Shown piece by piece: positions 1 to 7,000 of a stretch of 27,243 nucleotides of DNA. A program made the position numbers and the translations under genes. The notes under the pieces were generated by a model. It searched no databases, was not told where the DNA came from, and saw only the letters and a program-made list of their open reading frames with translations. Source of the stretch: a virus; IMG/VR virus record IMGVR_UViG_3300047643_000075, positions 1-27,243 of that record. One strand, written 5' to 3'. Each line of letters begins with the position of its first letter. Position 1 is the first letter of the stretch.

Positions 1-951
1 TCAAAGCCCCCTATACGGTATACTTGAAACACTAACTCTTACATTCTTGTAGCCCCTTTCCGCCAAGAGAATTTCGCATGCGGCCTTTGCCTCCTTCTGA
101 TACGCTATTGGACCTACGATAACATCTGTAATGGGCAATGGCTTTCTTTGTTTAGAATTTTCTTCCCTCAGTTTTCTTGCCTTCATCTCCATTTCGTTTT
201 CTTTCTTCCTATTCACTTCGGTATTACTATCCTGTTCAATAAAATACTTAACGTATGGAACAGTGAATCCATGCAAGGGGTGTCTTCTGACATGGATCGG
301 AAGATCATTCTCGTACATTTCTGGGCTGTTATAATAACGCCAGTTATGGTTTGATGTGGTAATTAATCTGACTTCTTTCTCATTCTTAAAATGCTCGTCT
401 TTGTACTTCATGGAAGCTATATGCATAACACTGAAGGCCAGAATCTCCTTTAAATTCTTCGATAGCTTATCCTGTCCTTCTATCTTTACCTTATTCAATA
501 TCCACTTCTTAATATCCTTTGCTGAGTACAGACAACGATAAAAGGAGATTCCTTTCCCCTGGCGAAGCTTTTCCGCGTCAAATCCTATACAAAAACTACC
601 ATAAGCTCGCCATTGTTCAAGCAGGTCCTTCGCCCTACTGAATGAGGCCATATAATAGTTGGTATCGAAAGCTCCTTGTTGTGACATGTCGCGCCATGCG
701 CGCCACATATACTCCTTTGTAAAATCGCTTTCTTTGAGTATAGATCGATTATTTTGCAACATTCTTAGTTCGGTCGTGTCATTCATGAAAGCGGTGTTTG
801 ACATCCATATTTCATGATTGTCTATAATGCCCGCAACCCCGTCGACAGATGTATAATGGTAAACCGTTCCTCTATATGGTTCAGAGAGTGCTTGCATGAT
901 CTTGGTTAGCGGATTATATTCCACAGCCTTGTCCTTTACACATTCAGCCAT
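1..951 (-). CDS. DUF2971 family protein
   Basis: A complete 316-residue protein of the DUF2971 type; its biochemical role is not established. The family signature is visible: YHYTS at residues 31-35, an MND at 56-58 followed by E61, an EQWRAYGS stretch near 112-119 leading into CIGFD, and a late EKEVRLI near 191-197. The His-Tyr-Thr-Ser element and the late Glu-x-Glu-Val-Arg recall ADP-ribosyltransferase-like folds, but that is only a resemblance. There is no signal peptide, so it is probably cytoplasmic. The start is ATG with GAAGGTG about 10 bases upstream. It lies downstream of the repressor operon on the same strand after a 106-base gap, so it is either prophage cargo or the first host gene. 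Confidence 0.75.
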   Translation of the reverse strand: MAECVKDKAVEYNPLTKIMQALSEPYRGTVYHYTSVDGVAGIIDNHEIWMSNTAFMNDTTELRMLQNNRSILKESDFTKEYMWRAWRDMSQQGAFDTNYYMASFSRAKDLLEQWRAYGSFCIGFDAEKLRQGKGISFYRCLYSAKDIKKWILNKVKIEGQDKLSKNLKEILAFSVMHIASMKYKDEHFKNEKEVRLITTSNHNWRYYNSPEMYENDLPIHVRRHPLHGFTVPYVKYFIEQDSNTEVNRKKENEMEMKARKLREENSKQRKPLPITDVIVGPIAYQKEAKAACEILLAERGYKNVRVSVSSIPYRGL

Positions 952-1057
952 ATCTCATGCACCTTCGACCACTATCGGGTCCTTCAAACAGTCTTCTTGC
1001 CATAATGAAAAAATCACCCGGAGCGTAGCGATCGGCTGTATTACCTTTGTTGGGCTT
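952..1057. other. Gap between DUF2971 and DUF4145 genes
   Basis: No gene is seen in these 106 bases. On the minus strand a CCG..CGG pair is followed by GTGATTTTTT, which could be a poor terminator for the DUF4145 gene, but the stem is weak. The plus strand carries CCGGAGCGTAGCGATCGG, similar to a GAGCGTAAGCGA-type interspersed repeat seen near 22440. The prophage left end could lie here, but no clear set of transposase-site repeats was found. Confidence 0.3.
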
Positions 1058-1747
1058 TTATGATTTTCTGCCACGATCCACGCGGGCTGGCAAAACAAAC
1101 AAAAATTGTGCAAGTGCATTTACGAACTCAATAACTTTAGATGCTTCAGTGGATGTGGGTAGGTCTGCACTTTCATCTGCATGGCGCTGGTCATTTGCTT
1201 CGAGTCTTATTTCATGTGCCCAAGCAGCCATTTCTTGAGTGATTATATGTTCAGCGGCTGCTTTATCAATTCGTGAGTAAAGACTACCTTCTTTATAACC
1301 TTTTTCTTTTAACATTGCATCAACGGCACTTGCAGTTAACATAACAGCTCCCGCAGGGGCATGCATGCTTGCTATTGCTTGCGTCAGAAATGCCCGCGCC
1401 TTCGCTGGTATTGTTTCATCTACTTCTTGTAGTGCTGGCCATGTATTGGTTATTGGCATAAGAGGGCCTTGCAGTGAGCAAACCAGGACTATGGAACCAC
1501 ATGTTGAGCAGAGGTATGTTGACCAACTTCGAAGATTTTTCCCTGCGTGATCATTAAATTGACCTTGCCATTGTTTAGTTAATGTCGGTTTAGCGATGCT
1601 GCAATGGGGACAGCGATCAAGAGTTAGTTGATTTCCCTGAATCATCATATAGTACCCTCGATAATAATATTTTATAGCCCAACATTGTTTATGTGGATCG
1701 GTGCTAATACTGCAAAAGCCGACACCGCTGTCGACTTTGAAATTCAT
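1058..1747 (-). CDS. Zinc-ribbon DUF4145 domain protein
   Basis: A 229-residue protein with an N-terminal putative zinc ribbon (CPHC at residues 46-49 and CSTC at 80-83) and a C-terminal DUF4145 domain from about residue 114 to 225. The domain shows the usual end: an EIRLEAN..RH element (Arg181, Asn185, His189) and a FLFVLPARV tail. DUF4145 is helical, often found with restriction or defence genes, and has been linked to HEPN-like folds; the spaced Arg/His fits that but is not proof. The ATG at 1747 avoids overlap with the upstream lipoprotein gene; a GTG at 1804 in the same frame would add 19 residues. It probably belongs to the repressor operon. Confidence 0.7.
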   Translation of the reverse strand: MNFKVDSGVGFCSISTDPHKQCWAIKYYYRGYYMMIQGNQLTLDRCPHCSIAKPTLTKQWQGQFNDHAGKNLRSWSTYLCSTCGSIVLVCSLQGPLMPITNTWPALQEVDETIPAKARAFLTQAIASMHAPAGAVMLTASAVDAMLKEKGYKEGSLYSRIDKAAAEHIITQEMAAWAHEIRLEANDQRHADESADLPTSTEASKVIEFVNALAQFLFVLPARVDRGRKS

Positions 1748-1767
1748 TTTGGCCGGTTTTTTTAATC

Positions 1768-2280
1768 CTATTTTATATCTTCCATTCTTATTTCCTCGAC
1801 ACACTGCCTATATAAGATATTATATTTATCGTCACTTTCAGTCCAATCTTTATAAAAATTTTCTGGTGGTTTTCCTTGATAATATTTTAACATATCTAAT
1901 TTAACTTTTTGCATTTCACTTTCTATATTTTCGATCAGGGATTTATTATTATCAATTTCTTTGTTAACAGATTCCGCTTCACGTCTTGCTGTGTCTGATA
2001 AAGAATGATGATGTATTTTTAACAAGTCTTTATTATATCGTAATTTTCTACATACTTCTAATCTCTTACTATGAAGACCAAAATATGAATCTCTATATTG
2101 CTGCTGAATAAGATCATCGTTTGCATTTATATTAGATTTGTTTTGAGAAATTGTTTTATTTTGAACTATCTCATTATTGGTACTTACTTCTTCATCTCCT
2201 TGAGGGGTTACATCATTATTGTTGTGGCAACCGACAAATAATAAAAAAAATACCATTGATATAATTAATACTTTTTTCAC
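1768..2280 (-). CDS. Small predicted lipoprotein in repressor operon
   Basis: A 170-residue protein of no recognised family. The GTG start at 2280 is preceded by GGAGAGGTGAAATA, a good ribosome-binding site lying across the end of the repressor gene; an in-frame ATG 27 bases upstream lacks that support. The N-terminus is a lipoprotein signal: two lysines, a hydrophobic run, then FVGC with the lipidated Cys at residue 18. The mature part is polar, Asn/Gln/Lys rich, with a charged helical segment likely to form a coiled coil around residues 95-140. With only 4 bases between the two genes it is almost certainly co-transcribed with the repressor and so expressed in the lysogen. Superinfection exclusion is a plausible role, by inference only. 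Confidence 0.7.
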   Translation of the reverse strand: MKKVLIISMVFFLLFVGCHNNNDVTPQGDEEVSTNNEIVQNKTISQNKSNINANDDLIQQQYRDSYFGLHSKRLEVCRKLRYNKDLLKIHHHSLSDTARREAESVNKEIDNNKSLIENIESEMQKVKLDMLKYYQGKPPENFYKDWTESDDKYNILYRQCVEEIRMEDIK

Positions 2281-2284
2281 TATT

Positions 2285-2944
2285 TCACCTCTCCATATCC
2301 CTGGCAAACCAAATAACCTTCCCGTTGATTTTTACTTTATCGGACTCAATTTCATAGGGTTCATATTGTTTATTATCGCTGATAACGCAAAGTTTTCCAT
2401 CCGGGAAAATAGGCTGAATTCTCTTAATCATAATTTCGTGATTAACAGATATAGCGTAAATTCCTCCTTGTGATGCGATATAGTTTTTACCGTGGTCAAC
2501 CAATATTAGATCGCCATTCAATAGTGTCGGAATCATACTATCACCAGCAACCCTGATTAAAGACATATTCTCCGGCGTTCCTTTATGTGTGATCCAATCC
2601 TTGCGAAAAGCAATACGTAAATCCACGGTATCGTCAGGTTCCAGACCACCACCGGCACTGATCTTACCCCGCATTTGCCGGATGAAAATAAATTCATCAG
2701 ATAATCCATTCGCGTCTGGATATTCCTTTTTATCCGGGAACTTTTCGCCCTTGCCAGTCTTTAACCATTCCTCTCTAATATTAAAGGTACGACAAATAGC
2801 CCTGAGCATAGAAGGTGATAATTCAATTTTATCACTTTCCAATTTAGAAATTGAGCTTTTATCTTTAAAAATACGTTCAGAAAATTCCTTTTGAGAAAGT
2901 CCGTTATCTAAGCGTATTTGTTCAATTCTTTTCCCAATTGACAT
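2285..2944 (-). CDS. Phage repressor, HTH plus S24/LexA-like peptidase
   Basis: A 219-residue lysogeny repressor of the CI/LexA type. Residues 1-65 form an XRE helix-turn-helix (LSQKEFSERI..SSISKLESDK). Residues about 92-215 form the S24 self-cleaving peptidase: an Ala97-Gly98 cleavage site in ISAGGG, nucleophile Ser136 in AGDSM, and Lys174 in IMIKRI as general base. This implies induction by RecA-stimulated self-cleavage, unlike Mu c, which is ClpX/ClpP-controlled. It is transcribed leftward, divergent from the Ner-like gene, and should bind the inverted repeat in the 87-base gap between them. Its ATG has only a weak ribosome-binding site (GTGGTGAA). Confidence 0.93.
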   Translation of the reverse strand: MSIGKRIEQIRLDNGLSQKEFSERIFKDKSSISKLESDKIELSPSMLRAICRTFNIREEWLKTGKGEKFPDKKEYPDANGLSDEFIFIRQMRGKISAGGGLEPDDTVDLRIAFRKDWITHKGTPENMSLIRVAGDSMIPTLLNGDLILVDHGKNYIASQGGIYAISVNHEIMIKRIQPIFPDGKLCVISDNKQYEPYEIESDKVKINGKVIWFARDMER

Positions 2945-3031
2945 AATTCACCACAACAATTAATAAAATAATTATGTTGATTATTCATTTTTTACTTGAC
3001 TACTGATGAATAATCACTTAATTTCATCTCC
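2945..3031. promoter_or_regulatory. Divergent lysogeny/early operator region
   Basis: An AT-rich gap between the leftward repressor and rightward Ner-like genes. It holds a perfect 11-bp inverted repeat, TGATTATTCAT (2978-2988) and ATGAATAATCA (3006-3016), separated by 17 bp, a natural pair of repressor or Ner half-sites. A second pair, ACATAATT (2941-2948) and AATTATGT (2970-2977), overlaps the repressor start. On the minus strand CATAAT (2976-2971) is a candidate -10 for the repressor, about 27 bases before its ATG. In Mu the corresponding region also acts as the transpositional enhancer; whether that holds here cannot be seen. Confidence 0.7.
2996..3024 (+). promoter_or_regulatory. Candidate early promoter for the Ner-like gene
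   Basis: TTGACT (2996-3001) is a near-consensus -35 element, and 17 bp further on TAATTT (3019-3024) is a weaker -10. One half of the 11-bp inverted repeat lies between the two boxes and the other just upstream of the -35, so repressor binding would block it. Transcription would start about 3031-3032, on the ATG itself, suggesting a leaderless mRNA; this fits the lack of any ribosome-binding site before the gene. Confidence 0.5.
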
Positions 3032-3292
3032 ATGAGAGTAAAACACTTAACCAAAGACGACCAAAAAAGATACCGCTATATCAAATCATTACTTGCCCTC
3101 AGTGAAGACGAAATCGAACTGCAAGAAATTGCTAAAAAGGCCGAGGCATCATGTGCGCTCGTCTCGCAGGTTATCCGTGGGCATAAAAAGGGTTTCGCCC
3201 GCAACGGTAAAAAAATCGCAAAAATTAAACAACTGTTAGCCGCAGCCCTCGATAAACCAGAGGAAGATCTATTTCCGAAGAAGGCTGCGTAA
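3032..3292 (+). CDS. Ner/Cro-like small DNA-binding regulator
   Basis: An 86-residue basic protein in the position of Mu ner: first rightward gene, divergent from the repressor. A helix-turn-helix is visible around residues 33-55 (LQEIAKKAEASCALVSQVIR) followed by a basic helix (KKGFARNGKKIAKIKQLL). Mu Ner is about 75 residues and represses both early and repressor transcription; the same role is inferred here from position and fold only. No ribosome-binding site precedes the ATG, and the predicted transcript begins at or next to it. Confidence 0.7.
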   Translation: MRVKHLTKDDQKRYRYIKSLLALSEDEIELQEIAKKAEASCALVSQVIRGHKKGFARNGKKIAKIKQLLAAALDKPEEDLFPKKAA

Positions 3293-3329
3293 GAGTGATT
3301 ACATCTTACCAAAAATAGCGAGGAATGCA

Positions 3330-3815
3330 ATGTCAAAAAAACAGAAGAAAATTGACGAAACGCAAGTTAGCTTTTTTTCTCTTTTGGAGCCGGAAGCTCC
3401 TCCGCAGCCAGGCAGCATGGATATTAGCATGCGGCTGAGGCACGCCATTTCGAACGCGATCAAAAAATGCGGGAAAGACCGGATCGATATCTGCGCCGAG
3501 ATCTACAAATTATCCGGAAAAGAAGTGCCGAAAAGCACGCTGGACAACTGGAGCGCTGAGTCGCGTGATCTGTCAAATGACGTCCTTGATTTTAACGGAA
3601 ACAAAAGATGGGGAATATCCGCCGACGTTCTGGCGGCATTTTGTTGCGTCACGGGCGACTGGGAAGCATTGTTCATCATCGTTGAAGCCTGCAACTATAA
3701 GGCGCTCAAGGGCAAAGACGTTGTCCGGGCGCGTATCGGATTACTCAAAGAAGAAATCACAAAGAAAAATCAGGAACTCAAAGGGCTGGAGAAAGCCCTG
3801 GTTGAGTCGGAATAA
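3330..3815 (+). CDS. Phage early protein with putative DNA-binding region
   Basis: A 161-residue protein not assigned to a named family. A polar N-terminus (residues 1-30) is followed by a helical region, residues 35-75, in which EIYKLSGKEVPKSTLDNWSA looks like a helix-turn-helix. The middle (FCCVTGDWEALFIIVEAC) is hydrophobic and contains several Cys. The last 35 residues (GLLKEEITKKNQELKGLEKAL) form a short coiled coil. GAGGAATGCA precedes the ATG. It lies between the Ner-like gene and the transposase, where classical Mu has no gene, so it is probably an extra regulator of the lysis-lysogeny or transposition switch. Confidence 0.65.
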   Translation: MSKKQKKIDETQVSFFSLLEPEAPPQPGSMDISMRLRHAISNAIKKCGKDRIDICAEIYKLSGKEVPKSTLDNWSAESRDLSNDVLDFNGNKRWGISADVLAAFCCVTGDWEALFIIVEACNYKALKGKDVVRARIGLLKEEITKKNQELKGLEKALVESE

Positions 3816-3837
3816 TAATAAACAGGAAGGAGATGGC

Positions 3838-4140
3838 ATGACGACAGCGAAGAGTTGCAGAAAAATTGAAGTGATCATGGTTGCAGATCAGGTTCTCGAA
3901 GTGATTCGAGATGCGAAGGAACCGATCAGCGTCACGGATATAGCGCGCGCGACCGGATTGAGCGTTGACAGTTGTTTTAGGCAGATCGGAACGATGTCGG
4001 AATTAAGATGGGTCGAGAAGATCGGCGACGGCTACATCATCGGAATGAAGATGGCGGGATTTCGGGCAAAGAAAATAGCTCAACTATTAAATGAGGCTGA
4101 TGTCATCCATCATAAATTAGAAGAACTGGAGGAGGGATAA
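3838..4140 (+). CDS. Small winged-helix (IclR-N-like) protein
   Basis: A 100-residue protein. The ATG at 3838 is chosen because GGAAGGAG lies just upstream; the frame is open further back but inside the preceding gene. Residues about 18-80 look like the DNA-binding domain of IclR regulators: a first helix (ADQVLEVIRDAKEPIS), recognition helices (VTDIARATGLSVDSCFRQI) and a wing (WVEKIGDGYIIG). No effector-binding domain is present. Its stop codon abuts the ATG of the next gene, so the two are translationally coupled. A transcription-control role is inferred. Confidence 0.75.
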   Translation: MTTAKSCRKIEVIMVADQVLEVIRDAKEPISVTDIARATGLSVDSCFRQIGTMSELRWVEKIGDGYIIGMKMAGFRAKKIAQLLNEADVIHHKLEELEEG

Positions 4141-5151
4141 ATGTCAAAGAACGCAGGAGCGGTGGTATCAAAAGCGTATAGAGATGCGGCGGATGAATCG
4201 GCAAAAATGTCGCACAATCTAGTTATCAGCGCCGAGCAGCAGCAACGCGAAAAAGAAATCGCCATCGGTGAAATTCACGAGATGGCAGGTAAAGTTAAAG
4301 CCACGAATTTTTTCAAAACACAATCTGATTTTTTCACATTACTAATGCTCAAAAAAGTTAAAGACTCAAAAGAATATCGTGATCGCTTCGGCATGACGTG
4401 GGAAAATTTCTGCGAATATGTCGGGTTAAAACGGCGTACAGTCGATCTTCAACTGGAAGATATTGAGCCATTCCGGCAGGATTTTTTGGCAACGTTTGCC
4501 AATTTTTCCGGAGTCACAATAAGTAAAATTAGGTACTTAGGAATGGCAATTGATGAAAAACTGGCAAAGATTGCCGGAAATTCCATCATTTTTAACGGCG
4601 AAACCATCCCTGTGGATGCCGAGCATGCGGATGAAATCAAGGAACTTCTCGAAACCCTCGAAGAAAACCACAAAAAAGAAAAAGATGAAGCCGACACGAC
4701 GATCCGCACAAAAGACCGTCTCCTGAAATCAAAGGAAGACACCATCAATAAAATGGAGCGCGAATTAAAACGCCTGGAGCGCACGGTCGAAAAATCCGAA
4801 CTCACAGAGGAAGAGCAGGAAGGCGTGGACATGCTTATCCAGATGCAAAAAGATTTCCTCACCACGATCTCCGACATCAAGAAAAAAATTATTCCGCACA
4901 AAGCGCCGGACGTCGTCCTGCGTCAACTCTATTACCTTTATATATTCATGTCCAAAGTCACGATGGAAGAACGTCTGGCCCTGCATGAGGAATACAAAAA
5001 TGCGGAAGAGGTTCCCTGGGAAATTTCCGAATTTGAAATACCGCCCACGGACGTGATGCTCGACAACCTGCCCATGACGGCGGGCAAGGGCCTGGGCAAG
5101 AAAGTAGCGGAGAAAATGGCAGAGCGTCAGACGAAAAATAATAAAAAATAA
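4141..5151 (+). CDS. Coiled-coil phage protein upstream of the transposase
   Basis: A 336-residue protein of no family I can name. Residues 1-60 are helical and polar. Residues 60-125 contain EYRDRFGMTWENFCEYVGLK followed by a basic RRTVDLQLEDI, reminiscent of DNA-binding segments in phage regulators. Residues about 170-235 form a strongly charged coiled coil rich in Glu and Lys (KEDTINKMERELKRLERTVE). A helical C-terminal region ends in a basic tail. It starts right at the stop codon of the winged-helix gene with GGAGGG before it, and ends 12 bases before the transposase, so all three are one transcription unit. A role as partner or regulator of transposition is inference. Confidence 0.7.
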   Translation: MSKNAGAVVSKAYRDAADESAKMSHNLVISAEQQQREKEIAIGEIHEMAGKVKATNFFKTQSDFFTLLMLKKVKDSKEYRDRFGMTWENFCEYVGLKRRTVDLQLEDIEPFRQDFLATFANFSGVTISKIRYLGMAIDEKLAKIAGNSIIFNGETIPVDAEHADEIKELLETLEENHKKEKDEADTTIRTKDRLLKSKEDTINKMERELKRLERTVEKSELTEEEQEGVDMLIQMQKDFLTTISDIKKKIIPHKAPDVVLRQLYYLYIFMSKVTMEERLALHEEYKNAEEVPWEISEFEIPPTDVMLDNLPMTAGKGLGKKVAEKMAERQTKNNKK

Positions 5152-5163
5152 GAAGGCATAGTC

Positions 5164-6969
5164 ATGGCAGTATCGGAAACCATTTTAAACTACGTAGAAA
5201 CAAGCCTGCGCGGCCTCGCGCCAAAAGAAGCCGCCCGGAAGACAAAGGAACTCGCAGCGCATTACGGCGTCACACCGGCCAGCATCAATCGTTACGCGGC
5301 GGCGAGGGGAATTCGGTTTCGGAAGGAGCGCAAAACAAAAGGTCAATCAAGCGCGTCGCGTGAGATTCTTCTCAACGCATCAACGCTTATGCTGACATCC
5401 AGACGCACATCCAACGAAATCCCCTTGCCCGCCTGCTATGCGAAAATGATTCTGGAAGATTCCGGGATGGAGACAGGCGGCGTTTCCACCAACAGGTTTG
5501 TCGCGCGGCTTCGGGAAGAGCAAATATCGGCAAAAGATTTACTCCGGCCATCGCCGCACCAGCGCCTGCTTTCCGCTCATCCCAACCAGGTCTGGCAATT
5601 CGACGTAACAAACTGCCTTCAATATTTTCTTGACGATAAAAAAGGCATGGGCGAGCGCGACGTCCAGATGACCATGTACAAAAACAAACTCGTAAAGACA
5701 GCCAAAACAATCAAAAAAGAACTGCTCCGCTATGCCGTGGTCGATCATTGCAGCGGGGCTTTCTTTTTCCTTTACTATTACGCGTCGGGCGAACGGGCCG
5801 TGGACGGATCAGATTTCCTTTTCCGCGCCATGCGGCCCAAAGACGATCTCATTAAAAAAACGTGGAACGGCGAATCCGGCGCAAAACTCGGCAAATACCG
5901 ATTCCACGGCGTGCCCTTCATGCTCGTATCCGACCGGGGCTCCATCCTCACGGCAAAATCAAATCAGGCGCTTATGGAAGCCCTGCGCATCGACCTGCAA
6001 CTGCACATGCCCGGCAACCCGCGCGCGAAGGGCGCAATCGAAGGCCTGATGCATTATATCAATACTTTTGAATCGGGGCTGAAATTCCAGCGCCCCGCCG
6101 ATCTGAACGAACTTAACCGCTGGGCGCTCGATTGGTGCATATGGGTCAACGCCGAAAAGAAAATGCGCGGCGTCGCGCCCCGATCAATCATGTGGTCAAA
6201 CATCACGGCCCAGCAACTCCGGCTGTGTCCGGAAGAAGAACTTTACCGCCTGCTCATCAAAGAATCGACGATCACCAGGATCGCGGATGGATCGCGGCTG
6301 ATCAGCGTGGACAATCGCCACTATCAAATTCCCGATTCAATGGCTGCTGGCCAGAAGGTCAGCGTCGTGCGGCATCCTTATGAATACCCGAACGTCGAAG
6401 TGCATTTTAACGGCCACGTCTGGCTGTGCGAGCCTATTCCGGAAGACATCTACGGACGCGTGAGCAACGGCACGCCTTACGGCGAATACAAGACACCGAA
6501 GTATACCGAAACGCAAAAAGCAAAAACAGAAATGGAAGACAAGGCCGAAACCTGGGGCCTCACCTGGAAAGGCACCGGCGACAAGCGCATGGCCGTGGCA
6601 CCGCCTGTCGGATACGAATCGCCACTTAAAGTCTTCGGACATCACGCGGATAAAGTCGGCAATATCGAATTCATCGAACGCAAAGGAACGCCGCTGGAAA
6701 TCAAACACGCCGAGGAACCGGTCAATACCGCTATCACGGCAGACACTGCGGAAGTCCCGCGCCCGGTTACAGCACGGCGCATATCCTTTACCGAATTATT
6801 GAAAAAACTGCGCAGCGAGATCGGCGTCATCACAACGGCGCTCAATACCGAACTGCGTATGAAATACGAGCAAGGCATCACAATCGTTGAGGCGGAGGAG
6901 GTGATCAGGGCAATAACTGAAGGGTCATGGAATACAAGCCCGTTAGAGACTGTGTCTCTCACGGGATAA
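5164..6969 (+). CDS. Mu-like DDE transposase (MuA-type)
   Basis: A 601-residue transposase responsible for integration and replicative transposition. Residues 1-60 carry a helix-turn-helix (LAAHYGVTPASINRYAAARG). The RNase H-like core spans about 140-310: WQFDVTN gives Asp147, LVSDRGS gives Asp257, and RAKGAIEGL gives Glu293. The second Asp and Glu are 35 residues apart, the retroviral/IS3 spacing, whereas MuA has 55. Residues about 365-430 form the Mu transposase C-terminal beta-barrel (SRLISVDNRHYQIPD..VEVHFNGHVWLC). The rest is a helical tail that in MuA contacts MuB and ClpX. Length is close to the 663 of MuA. AAGAAGGC precedes the ATG weakly. Confidence 0.92.
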   Translation: MAVSETILNYVETSLRGLAPKEAARKTKELAAHYGVTPASINRYAAARGIRFRKERKTKGQSSASREILLNASTLMLTSRRTSNEIPLPACYAKMILEDSGMETGGVSTNRFVARLREEQISAKDLLRPSPHQRLLSAHPNQVWQFDVTNCLQYFLDDKKGMGERDVQMTMYKNKLVKTAKTIKKELLRYAVVDHCSGAFFFLYYYASGERAVDGSDFLFRAMRPKDDLIKKTWNGESGAKLGKYRFHGVPFMLVSDRGSILTAKSNQALMEALRIDLQLHMPGNPRAKGAIEGLMHYINTFESGLKFQRPADLNELNRWALDWCIWVNAEKKMRGVAPRSIMWSNITAQQLRLCPEEELYRLLIKESTITRIADGSRLISVDNRHYQIPDSMAAGQKVSVVRHPYEYPNVEVHFNGHVWLCEPIPEDIYGRVSNGTPYGEYKTPKYTETQKAKTEMEDKAETWGLTWKGTGDKRMAVAPPVGYESPLKVFGHHADKVGNIEFIERKGTPLEIKHAEEPVNTAITADTAEVPRPVTARRISFTELLKKLRSEIGVITTALNTELRMKYEQGITIVEAEEVIRAITEGSWNTSPLETVSLTG

Positions 6970-7000
6970 GATTTAAGTAATTAAGCAGAAGGAGATGGCG

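Noticed and set aside
1034-1057. TGTATTACC resembles the first bases of the Mu left end.
   Set aside because: A six-base match is expected by chance, and no set of repeated 20-bp transposase sites was found around it.
6995-7000. ATG two codons upstream as start of the MuB-like ATPase.
   Set aside because: It directly touches the AAGGAG ribosome-binding site; the ATG at 7001 has normal spacing.
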